Below are positions 37,363-46,068 of a stretch of 64,000 bases of DNA, piece by piece. Location of the stretch: positions 5,452,091 through 5,516,090 of the forward strand of contig NZ_LFJC01000003.1 in the NCBI RefSeq assembly GCF_002776695.1, written 5' to 3'. The position numbers and the translations under genes are program-made. This DNA comes from Bradyrhizobium nitroreducens (GTDB taxonomy: Bacteria > Pseudomonadota > Alphaproteobacteria > Rhizobiales > Xanthobacteraceae). Position 1 is the stretch's first letter. The number at the start of each line of letters is the position of its first letter. The notes beneath the pieces are model-generated. The model made no database searches and had not been told where the DNA came from. It saw only the letters and a program-made list of their open reading frames with translations.

Positions 37363-39057
37363 CTACGCCGCGCGCACGCCTGCCAGGAACGTCCCGACTT
37401 CACCGGAGAGCTGTTCGGCCTGCTTGGAGAGGTTGCTGGCTGCGGCGAGCACCATGCCGGCGGCGTTGCCGGTCTCGTTGGCAGCGGTCGAGACGCCACT
37501 GATATTGGTGGTGACCTCCTTGGTCGCCTCCGCGGTCTGCGAGACGCTGCGGGCGATCTCGGCGGTGGCGGCGCCTTGCTCCTCGATGGCCGCGCCGATC
37601 GAGGTGGCGATGCGGCTGACCTCCTCGATGGTGGCGGTGATGCCGCCGATGGCGTCCACGGCCTCCTTGGTGGCGCCCTGGATCTGGGCGATCTTGTCGC
37701 CGATCTCGCGGGTGGCTTCCGCGGTCTGGCTTGCCAGCGACTTCACTTCGGAAGCGACGACGGCAAAGCCGCGGCCGGCTTCGCCGGCACGCGCGGCCTC
37801 GATGGTGGCGTTGAGGGCGAGCAGATTGGTTTGGGCTGCGATGTTGGAGATCAGCTCGGCGACGTGCTCGATCTGCTGGGCGCCGTCGGAGAGCGCGCGC
37901 ACGATGGTGTCGGTGCGGCGCGCGCTGTCGACCGCGCGGCCCGTCACTTCGGCGGACTGGGCGACCTGGCGGCTGATTTCGGTGATGGAGGAGGAGAGCT
38001 CCTCGGCGGCGGCTGCAACGGTCTGGACGCGCTGGCTGGCTTCGGTGGCGGCCGAGCCGACCAATGCGGCGCGGCGGTTGGTGCCTTCGGCGGTCGAAGA
38101 CATCGACTTGGCGGTATGCTCGAGCTCGCCGGAGCCGGAGGCCATCAGGCCGACGAGCTGCCCGACGGAGGCGTCGAAGCGGTCGGCAAGCGCGACCAGG
38201 GCGTCGCGCTTCTCTTGCTCGCTGCGCGACTTGGCTGCCACTTGCTCCGCCTCCAGTGTGCGGGCCGTCAGCGCGGTCTGCCTGAGCACCTCGAGGGTCT
38301 CGGCCATGCGGCCGATCTCGTCGCCGCGGCCGGTCTCCTCGACGGGCTTGTCGATGGCGCCTTCGGAGATCGCCTGCATCCGGTTCTTCTGGCGGTCGAG
38401 CGCGCCGAGCACGTCGCGGGCGATCAGCCAGGACAAGGTCGCCATCAGCAGCATCAGGCCGATGCCGATTGCGGCGAGCTCCAGTGTCAGCGCGCGCACG
38501 TCGGCGTCGATGTCGTCGACATAGAGGCCGTAGGCAATTGCGACGTTCCAGGGCGCAAAGTAGCGCGCGAACACCAGCTTGCGAACCGGAACGGTCTCGC
38601 CCGGACGCGGGAAAAGATAGGACAGTATGGCGCCTTCAGGGGCCCGTCTGGCCGTGTTGACGGTTGCATCGCTGATCACGATGCCATTGGCGTCCTTGAT
38701 GCCGTTGTTCTTGCCCTCGAGCTGAGGCGCGCCGCCGTTCATCATGACGGTCGAATCGGCGGTGTAGACGACGGGATAGCCCTGGCCGCCGCCAAACTTC
38801 ATCTGCCGGCCGCGCAGCTTGAACTGGGCCTGGGCATCGGCGAGCGTCATCTTGCCGGCGGCGACCTCGTCATGAAGCGATTGCGCGAAGCCGTGCAGCA
38901 GATCGACCGCCGTCTGCATCTGGCGCGCGCGATCGTCGAGCATGCGGGTCTTGCTGAGATAGGCCGATGCAACGATGAGCGCGGTCACCGTGAGCGCTGC
39001 GAGACAGACCATGCTGGCGAGCTTGGTGCGGATCTTCAGGTGACTGAGCAGCGTCAT
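37363..39057 (-). CDS. Methyl-accepting chemotaxis protein (Cache sensor), copy 1
   Basis: 564 residues from the ATG at 39057, aligned with the start of its neighbour. TM1 (~13-30), a periplasmic single-Cache-type sensor (DAQAQFKLRGRQMKFGGGQG, GYPVVYTADSTVMMNG), TM2 (LAAIGIGLMLLMATLSWLIA), HAMP, then a long coiled-coil signalling domain. The conserved tip is NLLALNATIEAARAGEAGRG and FAVVASEVKSLASQ. It senses small ligands, probably organic acids as in other Cache_2 receptors, and controls CheA. The signalling half is nearly identical at DNA level to the next gene; the sensor halves differ. No che genes are in the window. Confidence 0.93.
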   Translation of the reverse strand: MTLLSHLKIRTKLASMVCLAALTVTALIVASAYLSKTRMLDDRARQMQTAVDLLHGFAQSLHDEVAAGKMTLADAQAQFKLRGRQMKFGGGQGYPVVYTADSTVMMNGGAPQLEGKNNGIKDANGIVISDATVNTARRAPEGAILSYLFPRPGETVPVRKLVFARYFAPWNVAIAYGLYVDDIDADVRALTLELAAIGIGLMLLMATLSWLIARDVLGALDRQKNRMQAISEGAIDKPVEETGRGDEIGRMAETLEVLRQTALTARTLEAEQVAAKSRSEQEKRDALVALADRFDASVGQLVGLMASGSGELEHTAKSMSSTAEGTNRRAALVGSAATEASQRVQTVAAAAEELSSSITEISRQVAQSAEVTGRAVDSARRTDTIVRALSDGAQQIEHVAELISNIAAQTNLLALNATIEAARAGEAGRGFAVVASEVKSLASQTAEATREIGDKIAQIQGATKEAVDAIGGITATIEEVSRIATSIGAAIEEQGAATAEIARSVSQTAEATKEVTTNISGVSTAANETGNAAGMVLAAASNLSKQAEQLSGEVGTFLAGVRAA

Positions 39058-39271
39058 GACGGCCTCGGGAACGGTTGTAGAATGCTTGTTCTCGCGCAGC
39101 CGTATCAGGAAGTTCTTACCATTCCTGAACGCAGCGGATGGCGCGTTCCGGCGCGGCGCAATCCGCGCAGCCGTGGACACGCATATGCAGGCGAGACGCC
39201 AACGCCTGCGGCGACGTGTCCCGAAAAATATGGATCGTGATCGCGTTTACGCGGTCGAGCATCGGCTCAAC

Positions 39272-39297
39272 CGATGCATCGATTCGTCGATGCATCG
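39272..39297 (-). repeat. Perfect hairpin between the two chemoreceptor genes
   Basis: An 11-bp perfect stem CGATGCATCGA (39272-39282) / TCGATGCATCG (39287-39297) with a 4-base loop (TTCG). It lies 30 bases after the stop of chemoreceptor copy 2. There is no T-tract, so factor-independent termination is doubtful; it may be a 3'-end stabilising hairpin. Confidence 0.55.
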
Positions 39298-39326
39298 TCG
39301 CGTTCGAGCCACGGATGTCGCGCGGC

Positions 39327-41024
39327 CTACGCCGCGCGCACGCCTGCCAGGAAGGTCCCGACTTCACCGGAGAGCTGCTCGGCCTGCTTGGAGAGGTTGC
39401 TGGCGGCGGTGAGCACCATGCCGGCCGCGTTGCCGGTCTCGTTGGCAGCGGTCGAGACGCCACCGATATTGGTGGTGACCTCCTTGGTCGCCTCCGCGGT
39501 CTGCGAGACGCTGCGGGCGATCTCGGCGGTGGCGGCGCCTTGCTCCTCGATGGCCGCGCCGATCGAGGTGGCGATGCGGCTGACCTCCTCGATGGTGGCG
39601 GTGATGCCGCCGATGGCGTCCACGGCCTCCTTGGTGGCGCCCTGGATCTGGGCGATCTTGTCGCCGATCTCGCGGGTGGCTTCCGCGGTCTGGCTTGCCA
39701 GCGACTTCACTTCGGAAGCGACGACGGCAAAGCCGCGGCCGGCTTCGCCGGCACGCGCGGCCTCGATGGTGGCGTTGAGGGCGAGCAGATTGGTTTGGGC
39801 TGCGATGTTGGAGATCAGCTCGGCGACGTGCTCGATCTGCTGGGCGCCGTCGGAGAGCGCGCGCACGATGGTGTCGGTGCGGCGCGCGCTGTCGACCGCG
39901 CGGCCCGTCACTTCGGCGGACTGGGCGACCTGGCGGCTGATTTCGGTGATGGAGGAGGAGAGCTCCTCGGCGGCGGCTGCAACGGTCTGGACGCGCTGGC
40001 TGGCTTCGGTGGCGGCCGAGCCGACCAATGCGGCGCGGCGGTTGGTGCCTTCGGCGGTCGAGGACATCGACTTGGCGGTATGCTCGAGCTCGCCGGAGCC
40101 GGAGGCCATCAGGCCGACGAGCTGGCCGACGGAGGCGTCGAAGCGGTCGGCAAGCGCGATCAGGGCGTCACGCTTCTCCTGCTCGGTGCGGGTCTTGTTG
40201 GCGGCCTGTTCGGCCTCCAGCGCGCGCGCCGTCAAGGAGGTCTGCCTGAGCACTTCGAGGGTCTCGGCCATGCGGCCGATCTCGTCGCCGCGGTCGGTCT
40301 CCTCGACGGGCTTGTCGATGGCGCCTTCGGAGATCGCCTGCATCCGGGTCTTCTGGCGGTCGAGCGCACCGAGCACGTCGCGGGCGATCAGCCAGGACAG
40401 CGCCGCCATCAGCAGCATCAAGCCGATGCCGATCGCAGCGAGCTCCAGCGTCAGCGCGCGCACGTCGGCGTCGATGTCGTCGACGTAGAGGCCGTAGCTG
40501 ATGGTCGCGTTCCAGGGCGCGAATTTGCGCGCGAAGACGGTCTTGCGGACCGGCTCGGTCTGACCGGGGCGGGGATAGAGATAGGAGGTCACGCCGCCCT
40601 GCGCGGTTTCGCCGCCGGCCTTGATGATGGCATCGGCGATCAGGACGCCGTTGGAATCCTTGGCGCCGGTGATCTTGCCTTCGAGCTGCTGGTTGGCGCC
40701 GTTCACCAGGATGGAGGTGTCGGCATTGTAGACGACGGGGTAGCCCTGGTTGCCGTTGAAGTTCATACGGCGGCCGCGCTGGTGGAATTGGGCCTTGGCA
40801 TCGGCCAGCGTCAGCTTGCCGGCGGTAACCTCGTCCTGGAGCGATTGCGCGTAGTTATAGAGGAGCTCGACGGCCGTCCGCATCTGCTGGACGCGGTCCT
40901 CCATCATGCGGCTCTTGCTGAGGACCGACGAGACGCCGATGATGGCTGCGACTGTGAGAGCCGCGAGGCAGACCATGCTGGCAAGCTTGGTGCGGATCTT
41001 CAAATGACTCAGCAGCTTCATCAC
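39327..41024 (-). CDS. Methyl-accepting chemotaxis protein (Cache sensor), copy 2
   Basis: 565 residues. Same layout as copy 1: TM1, a single-Cache-type sensor (KAQFHQRGRRMNFNGNQG, NADTSILVNGANQQLEGKI), TM2 (LAAIGIGLMLLMAALSWLIA), HAMP and methyl-accepting domain. Sensor residues differ clearly from copy 1, so ligand preference has probably diverged. In contrast 39465-40061 is identical base for base to 37501-38097. The gene is upstream of copy 1 on the same strand, separated by 269 bases with a hairpin. Confidence 0.93.
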   Translation of the reverse strand: MMKLLSHLKIRTKLASMVCLAALTVAAIIGVSSVLSKSRMMEDRVQQMRTAVELLYNYAQSLQDEVTAGKLTLADAKAQFHQRGRRMNFNGNQGYPVVYNADTSILVNGANQQLEGKITGAKDSNGVLIADAIIKAGGETAQGGVTSYLYPRPGQTEPVRKTVFARKFAPWNATISYGLYVDDIDADVRALTLELAAIGIGLMLLMAALSWLIARDVLGALDRQKTRMQAISEGAIDKPVEETDRGDEIGRMAETLEVLRQTSLTARALEAEQAANKTRTEQEKRDALIALADRFDASVGQLVGLMASGSGELEHTAKSMSSTAEGTNRRAALVGSAATEASQRVQTVAAAAEELSSSITEISRQVAQSAEVTGRAVDSARRTDTIVRALSDGAQQIEHVAELISNIAAQTNLLALNATIEAARAGEAGRGFAVVASEVKSLASQTAEATREIGDKIAQIQGATKEAVDAIGGITATIEEVSRIATSIGAAIEEQGAATAEIARSVSQTAEATKEVTTNIGGVSTAANETGNAAGMVLTAASNLSKQAEQLSGEVGTFLAGVRAA

Positions 41025-41239
41025 AGCCCCTACGGAATGGTTGTTATTGCTCGCATCGGTAGCATGAAGTTCTTACCAATCATGAACGTAGGCCGCTGGG
41101 CCCCGCCTGTGTGCAAGACGCGCCGCAGCCGTATGCGGGTGTGTGCGGGCAGAAGGCCATGCATCGCCGTGCACCCGTATTTTTGCGGGGGCGAATCGTT
41201 CTCGGCCTTTGATGGTGATCGAGCTTCGCTGGAGCGGCA

Positions 41240-41326
41240 ATGAACCGATTCGCTCACCGCATCATCATGTCCATGCTGCTCGTTGCAGCCCTGGTTCTGA
41301 TCTGGAACGTGCTGGGGACGCGCTGA
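41240..41326 (+). CDS. 28-residue single-TM small protein
   Basis: ATG at 41240 with GGAGCGG just upstream, TGA ending at 41326. It has a positively charged N-terminus (MNRFAHRIIM) followed by a hydrophobic helix (SMLLVAALVLIWNVLG) and ends TR. A strong terminator starts at the next base. This start-signal, TM and terminator combination supports a real small membrane protein, divergent from chemoreceptor copy 2. Function unknown. Confidence 0.6.
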   Translation: MNRFAHRIIMSMLLVAALVLIWNVLGTR

Positions 41327-41360
41327 GACGGCCCGGCGGATCCGCCGGTGCCGTCCTTTT
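41327..41360 (+). terminator. Rho-independent terminator after the 28-residue ORF
   Basis: GACGGC...CGGCGG (41327-41338) pairs with CCGCCG...GCCGTC (41342-41355), with one internal mismatch bulge, and is followed by CTTTT. It immediately follows the small ORF stop. Confidence 0.8.
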
Positions 41361-41403
41361 CGTGGGTCGAACAGGGGCGCGTCGGCGCCGTTCGAACCTG
41401 CAG

Positions 41404-41808
41404 CTATTCCTTGCCCATCGCCGCATCGGCGCTGACGGAGCCGCCGCCGGCGGCCGACAGATAGAGGCAGGCGAAGCAGAACAGGATCGCGGCGGTGCCG
41501 CCGTTGAGCAGCGGCAGGAACACCGGCGTCTCACCCTTGAACATGTGGCCCATGAAGTAGGCGAAGGCCATTTCGCCGGAGAGGATGAAGGCGGTGAGGC
41601 GGGTGAAGAGACCGATCATCAGCAGCGCGCCGAGCACGAGCTCGATGGCACCGGCCGTATAGATCAGCGGCGGGATGTTGGCGAAGTAGGGAAGCACCGG
41701 AAACTTGAAGATCTTCGCGATGCCATACTGGAACAGCAGGAGACCGGTGATGAAGCGAAACAGGCTCAAGAGAACCGGTTGAAAGCGAGTGAGATAGGGA
41801 AAGTTCAT
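41404..41808 (-). CDS. DoxX-family membrane protein
   Basis: 134 residues from the ATG at 41808, with GGAGGGC upstream; a longer frame upstream lacks family sequence. Four hydrophobic helices and the DoxX landmarks FRFITGLLLFQYGIAKIF, GAIELVLGALLMIGLFTRL and EMAFAYFMGH. Inner-membrane protein; relatives are linked to thiol redox or quinone-linked oxidation, but the role here is open. Monocistronic by position. Confidence 0.88.
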   Translation of the reverse strand: MNFPYLTRFQPVLLSLFRFITGLLLFQYGIAKIFKFPVLPYFANIPPLIYTAGAIELVLGALLMIGLFTRLTAFILSGEMAFAYFMGHMFKGETPVFLPLLNGGTAAILFCFACLYLSAAGGGSVSADAAMGKE

Positions 41809-42027
41809 TGGTTTGTGCCCTCCATCCAATGCGCGACTAGGATCGTATTCAGCTCCGCCTCGCAAGCCACCCCGGATCAATTCCACGCTGACATTTTCGT
41901 CATGTCCGACAAAACACCGCAGCTCGTCCGTTCACGCAGGTTGCGCCGGATTTTTTTGCGTGAGATGTCCGCCCATCATCCGTAATTCCCCGGTGACATC
42001 GAGGGATGCAGGTTACGTCGGAGAGAC

Positions 42028-43287
42028 TTACTCCCGCAAGGCCGGGACGATCAGGAATGGAATCATTCCGAGGATCACACTCGCAAGTGCGAAGACGAGC
42101 AGCAGATTGTAGCCATGCGTGAAATCGTGGATCAGGCCGCCGCTCCATGAGCCGAACGCCGAGCCCAATCCACTGCCGATCGAGATGGTGCCGAAGATCG
42201 TGCCGACGCGTTTGCCGCGGAAGATCTTCATCGCGGTCGCCGTGATCAGCGGGCCGCGCGAGCCCATCATGCTGCCGAAGCAGACGACGAAGCCGGTGAG
42301 CAGGATCACGTTCGGATAGTACTGCAGCAGCCAGAGCAGGACGATGCCGAGGATGGAGATCGCGTAGCTCAGCAGCACCGATGGCCGCCGCCCGATCATG
42401 CCGTCGAGCGCGGACACGCCCAACATGCCGAACACCAGCACGACACCCGAAAAGCCCCAGGCCGTCGCGGCCTGCAGCGGCGGAAAGCCGGCGTCGATCA
42501 GATAGGCGACGATCTGGGCGGCGATGGAATACATGCCGACGGCGGTGAAGAAGAAGGTCGAGAACAGCGCCCAGAACGCGTGATGACGCATCGCGCTGAC
42601 AAGCGTCCAGCCATTGTCGATGAAGTCCGGATCGCTTCTCTTCGTCACATGCGGCGAGCCGGCCGAGAACATCCGCCAGGGCAGCAGCAGCAGCGGCACC
42701 AGCAGCGCGAGTGCGGCGAGGCCATAGACCTGGTAGGTCTCGCGCCAGCCGAGCCGGTCGATCAGGAGCTGCGAGGCCGGCAGCAGCGCCAGCACGCCGC
42801 CGCCCATCGCCGAGTACACCACCGCCATGGCTGTCGGCAGCTTTGGGCCGAACCAGCGGCCGAGCAGGATCGAGTTCGGAACATTGCCGATGAAGGCAAC
42901 GCCGATGCCGACGCAGAGGCCGATCGACAGCTGGAATTGCCAGAGTGCCTGCGCCTGGCTCGCGATCAGGAAGGCCGAGCCGAGCAGGAACAGTCCGAGC
43001 GCGTAGACGATGCGCGGTCCGGAATGGTCGAACAGCCGCCCGACCAGTGGCGCGGTCAGGCCGCTGATCAGCCACGTCAGTGAATAGATCGAGACGACCT
43101 GCGCGCGGTCCCAGCCGAAGTTTTCCGAGATCGGCTTGAGGAAGACGGTGAAGCTCTCGCTCAGGCCGCGGCCGAGAACCGCCAGCGTGAAGCACAGCGC
43201 GAGCACCACGAGCGCGGTGCGCACTGCGCCTCGCTGCGCATTCGAGGCGTGTTCCCGCGACGCGTCCCTGGGCGTGTTCTGATCCAT
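42028..43287 (-). CDS. MFS transporter (OFA/monocarboxylate-like)
   Basis: 419 residues, twelve hydrophobic helices. The first helix region (LVVLALCFTLAVLGRGLSES) and the loop PLVGRLFDHSGPRIVYALG carry the MFS motif between TM2 and TM3. A second-half copy lies around GMIGRRPSVLLSYAISILG. Resembles oxalate/formate and monocarboxylate carriers; the substrate is not readable. It follows tyrS on the same strand after 56 bases. Confidence 0.87.
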   Translation of the reverse strand: MDQNTPRDASREHASNAQRGAVRTALVVLALCFTLAVLGRGLSESFTVFLKPISENFGWDRAQVVSIYSLTWLISGLTAPLVGRLFDHSGPRIVYALGLFLLGSAFLIASQAQALWQFQLSIGLCVGIGVAFIGNVPNSILLGRWFGPKLPTAMAVVYSAMGGGVLALLPASQLLIDRLGWRETYQVYGLAALALLVPLLLLPWRMFSAGSPHVTKRSDPDFIDNGWTLVSAMRHHAFWALFSTFFFTAVGMYSIAAQIVAYLIDAGFPPLQAATAWGFSGVVLVFGMLGVSALDGMIGRRPSVLLSYAISILGIVLLWLLQYYPNVILLTGFVVCFGSMMGSRGPLITATAMKIFRGKRVGTIFGTISIGSGLGSAFGSWSGGLIHDFTHGYNLLLVFALASVILGMIPFLIVPALRE

Positions 43288-43343
43288 TATCCGTCAGGGA
43301 GCGCGCATCCGTGCGCCCTGACAAGCATCAAAAGCTCATACGC

Positions 43344-44597
43344 CTATGCAGGCTTGATCAGGACGTGCTTCTTCTTGCCGAAGGACAGCTTGATCACGCC
43401 TTCCGGCGTCAGATTGGCCGCCGACAGCGCCATCTTCTCGTCGGTGACTGCCGCGTCGTTGACGCGCAGGCCGCCGCCCTTGATCTGGCGGCGTGCCTCG
43501 CCATTGGAGCCAACGAGGCCCGCCTTGACGAAGGCATTGAGGACGCCGAGGCCGGCGTCGAGCTCGCCGCGCGGAATTTCCACGGTCGGCAGGCTCTCGG
43601 CAAGCGCGCCTTCCTCGAAGGTGCGGCGCGCGGTTTCGGCGGCTTCGTTTGCTGCGTCGCGGCCGTGCAGCAGCGCGGTCGCTTCGGTGGCGAGCACCTT
43701 CTTGGCCTCGTTGATCTCCGAGCCCGCGAGCGCCTCGAGCTTCCTGATCTCGGCCATCGGCAGCGTCGTGAACAGCTTCAGGAACTTGCCGACGTCGGCG
43801 TCCTCGGTGTTGCGCCAATACTGCCAGAAGTCATAAGGGCTGAACTGGTCGGCGTTGAGCCACACCGCGCCCTGCGCGGTCTTGCCCATCTTGGCGCCCG
43901 ACGCCGTGGTGAGAAGCGGCGTCGTCAGCGCGAACAGCTGATGGGTGCCCATGCGGCGGCCGAGATCGACGCCCATGATGATATTGCCCCACTGGTCCGA
44001 GCCGCCCATCTGCAATTTGCAGCCGGTGCGCTTGGCGAGCTCGACGAAGTCGTAGGCCTGGCAGACCATGTAGTTGAACTCGATGAAGCTCATCTCCTGC
44101 TCGCGCTCGAGGCGCAGGCGCACGGAGTCCATGGTCAGCATGCGATTGACCGAGAAGTGCCGGCCGACGTCGCGCAGCATCTCGATCCAGTTCAGCCTGG
44201 TCAGCCACTCCGCATTGTCGAGCATGATGGCGTCGCTCTTGCCGTCGCCGTAGTTCAGCACCTTGGCGAACACGCCGCGGATCGAGGCCTTGTTGGCCTC
44301 GATCTCCGCGACGGTACGCATTGCGCGCGTCTCGTCCTTGCCGGAGGGATCGCCCACCATGGTGGTGCCGCCGCCCATCAGCGTGATCGGCTTGTTGCCG
44401 GACTGCTGCAGCCAGTGCAGCATCATCATGGTCAGATAATTGCCGATGTGAAGCGAGCGGGCGGTGCAATCGTAGCCGACATAGGCCGTCGCCTCGCCCT
44501 TGGCGGCGAGCGCGTCCAGCCCCTCGAAATCGGAGCATTGGTGGATGAAACCACGTTCCTGCAGGGTGTTGAGGAAATCCGATTTAAATGCAGTCAT
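43344..44597 (-). CDS. tyrS: Tyrosyl-tRNA synthetase
   Basis: 417 residues. Class I aminoacyl-tRNA synthetase with HIGH-type motif in RSLHIGNYLTMMML, the tyrosine-site stretch YNYMVCQAYDF/QMGGSDQWGNI, and a KMSKS-type loop GAKMGKTAQG. A C-terminal S4 RNA-binding domain is present (around VKAGLVGSNGEARRQIKGGGL). It charges tRNA-Tyr in the cytoplasm. Divergent from anmK with a 165-base shared promoter region. Confidence 0.97.
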   Translation of the reverse strand: MTAFKSDFLNTLQERGFIHQCSDFEGLDALAAKGEATAYVGYDCTARSLHIGNYLTMMMLHWLQQSGNKPITLMGGGTTMVGDPSGKDETRAMRTVAEIEANKASIRGVFAKVLNYGDGKSDAIMLDNAEWLTRLNWIEMLRDVGRHFSVNRMLTMDSVRLRLEREQEMSFIEFNYMVCQAYDFVELAKRTGCKLQMGGSDQWGNIIMGVDLGRRMGTHQLFALTTPLLTTASGAKMGKTAQGAVWLNADQFSPYDFWQYWRNTEDADVGKFLKLFTTLPMAEIRKLEALAGSEINEAKKVLATEATALLHGRDAANEAAETARRTFEEGALAESLPTVEIPRGELDAGLGVLNAFVKAGLVGSNGEARRQIKGGGLRVNDAAVTDEKMALSAANLTPEGVIKLSFGKKKHVLIKPA

Positions 44598-44762
44598 CTG
44601 TCGGCATGCCCAGAAATTCTTGGTTTACTGTTTTGGGAGCAATTTAAGGGTCTTCCGTGGGAACCCGGTTGCTGCCCGCCACTTGGCGCTGTGGCATTAT
44701 AAGATGTGCCCCTCTGGCACAAGATCGGCATGCCGGAGGGGGTGTTTTGAGGACGCTGATCC

Positions 44763-45866
44763 ATGATGTTGACGGCACTCGGTTTGATGAGCGGCACCTC
44801 GCTGGACGGGGTGGATGTCGCGCTGATCGAAACCGATGGAAAGCAGGTGAAAGCGTTCGGGCCGTCCGGCTACCGGGCCTATAACCCGGCCGAGCGCAAT
44901 CTGCTGCGCCAGGCGTTGAGCGAGGCCGTGAACCTGCCGCGGCGCGATGCCCGGCCAGGCATCCTGGCCGAGGCCGAGCGCGCGGTCACGCAGGCCCACG
45001 CCGAGGCGGTGGCCGCCTTCCTCGCCCAGAACCGCATGAAGCCGGAAGATATCGACATCGTCGGATTCCACGGCCAGACCGTGCTGCATCGGCCCGAAAA
45101 GCGGCTGACGGTGCAGATCGGCGACGCGCCGGCGCTGGCCCGGGCGATCCACATTCCCGTGATGCATGATTTCCGCGCCGCCGATGTCGAGGCCGGCGGG
45201 CAGGGCGCGCCGTTCGTACCTGTCTACCACCGCGCGCTCGCCAACTCGCTGGACCGCGAGGGGCCGATCGTCGTGGTCAATATCGGCGGCGTCTCCAACA
45301 TCACCTATATCGACGGCAACGACACGCTGATCGCCTGCGACACGGGTCCCGGCAACGCGCTGCTCGACGATTTCATGTACCGCACCATGAACCAGGCGTT
45401 CGATGCGGAAGGAAAGTTTGCAGCCCTCGGCAAGGTGGACGAAGCCTGGGTTGCGCGCGCGCTGGAGCTGCCGTTCTTTGCGCTGCCGCCGCCGAAATCG
45501 CTCGACCGCAACGACTTTGCAGCGCTCAAGCTCGGCGATGTCGCGCCGGCCGATGGCGCGGCGACGCTCACCGCCTTCACCGCGGCTGCGATCGCCCGCG
45601 TCATCCCGCTGCTGCCGCGGCGGCCGCGGAGCTGGATCGTCTGCGGCGGCGGCGCCCGCAATCTCACCATGCTGCGCATGCTCCGCGAGCGGGTGGGGTC
45701 GGCCACTGTGGAGGCCGCCGAGTCCCTGGGCTGGGCCTCCGACGCCATCGAGGCCCAGGCCTTCGGCTTCCTCGCCGCCCGCGGCCTGAAGGGCCTGCCG
45801 CTGTCCTACCCGGCCACGACCGGCGTGCCGATGCCGATGACGGGCGGGGTGATCGCGCGGCCCTGA
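44763..45866 (+). CDS. anmK: Anhydro-N-acetylmuramic acid kinase
   Basis: 367 residues. ASKHA-fold kinase signatures GLMSGTSLDGVDVALIETDG near the N-terminus, DIVGFHGQTVLHRP, VVVNIGGVSNITYI and DTGPGNALLDDF. It phosphorylates and opens anhydro-MurNAc to MurNAc-6-P in cell-wall recycling. The anmK-tyrS divergent arrangement is common in alphaproteobacteria. The next codon (44766) is also ATG; the exact start is not resolved. Confidence 0.95.
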   Translation: MMLTALGLMSGTSLDGVDVALIETDGKQVKAFGPSGYRAYNPAERNLLRQALSEAVNLPRRDARPGILAEAERAVTQAHAEAVAAFLAQNRMKPEDIDIVGFHGQTVLHRPEKRLTVQIGDAPALARAIHIPVMHDFRAADVEAGGQGAPFVPVYHRALANSLDREGPIVVVNIGGVSNITYIDGNDTLIACDTGPGNALLDDFMYRTMNQAFDAEGKFAALGKVDEAWVARALELPFFALPPPKSLDRNDFAALKLGDVAPADGAATLTAFTAAAIARVIPLLPRRPRSWIVCGGGARNLTMLRMLRERVGSATVEAAESLGWASDAIEAQAFGFLAARGLKGLPLSYPATTGVPMPMTGGVIARP

Positions 45867-45910
45867 GGGCGGCGCTGGAGGCGGAATTCGAAGCGGCAGC
45901 ATTGGCTAAT

Positions 45911-46068
45911 CTCGTGTCCCGGACGCGACGCAGCGTGCAACGCTGCGGCGCAGAGCCGGGCCCCAGCTGCTTGATTCCGGGCTGATGCATGGGCCCCGGC
46001 TCTGCAGCGCACCGCACCGGACGATGCTTCGCATCGCCGGGGGCGCTGCGCTGCGTCCGGGGCACGAG
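45911..46068. repeat. Nested long-range palindromic repeat
   Basis: Outer arms 45911-45935 and 46044-46068 are inverted copies with about 3 mismatches in 25 bases (CTCGTG...GCAGCG / CGCTGC...CACGAG). Inner arms CAGAGCCGGGCCCC (45951-45964) and GGGCCCCGGCTCTG (45991-46004) form a second stem. The whole could fold as a long hairpin. It is a multi-copy-type intergenic element, not a gene. Confidence 0.7.
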
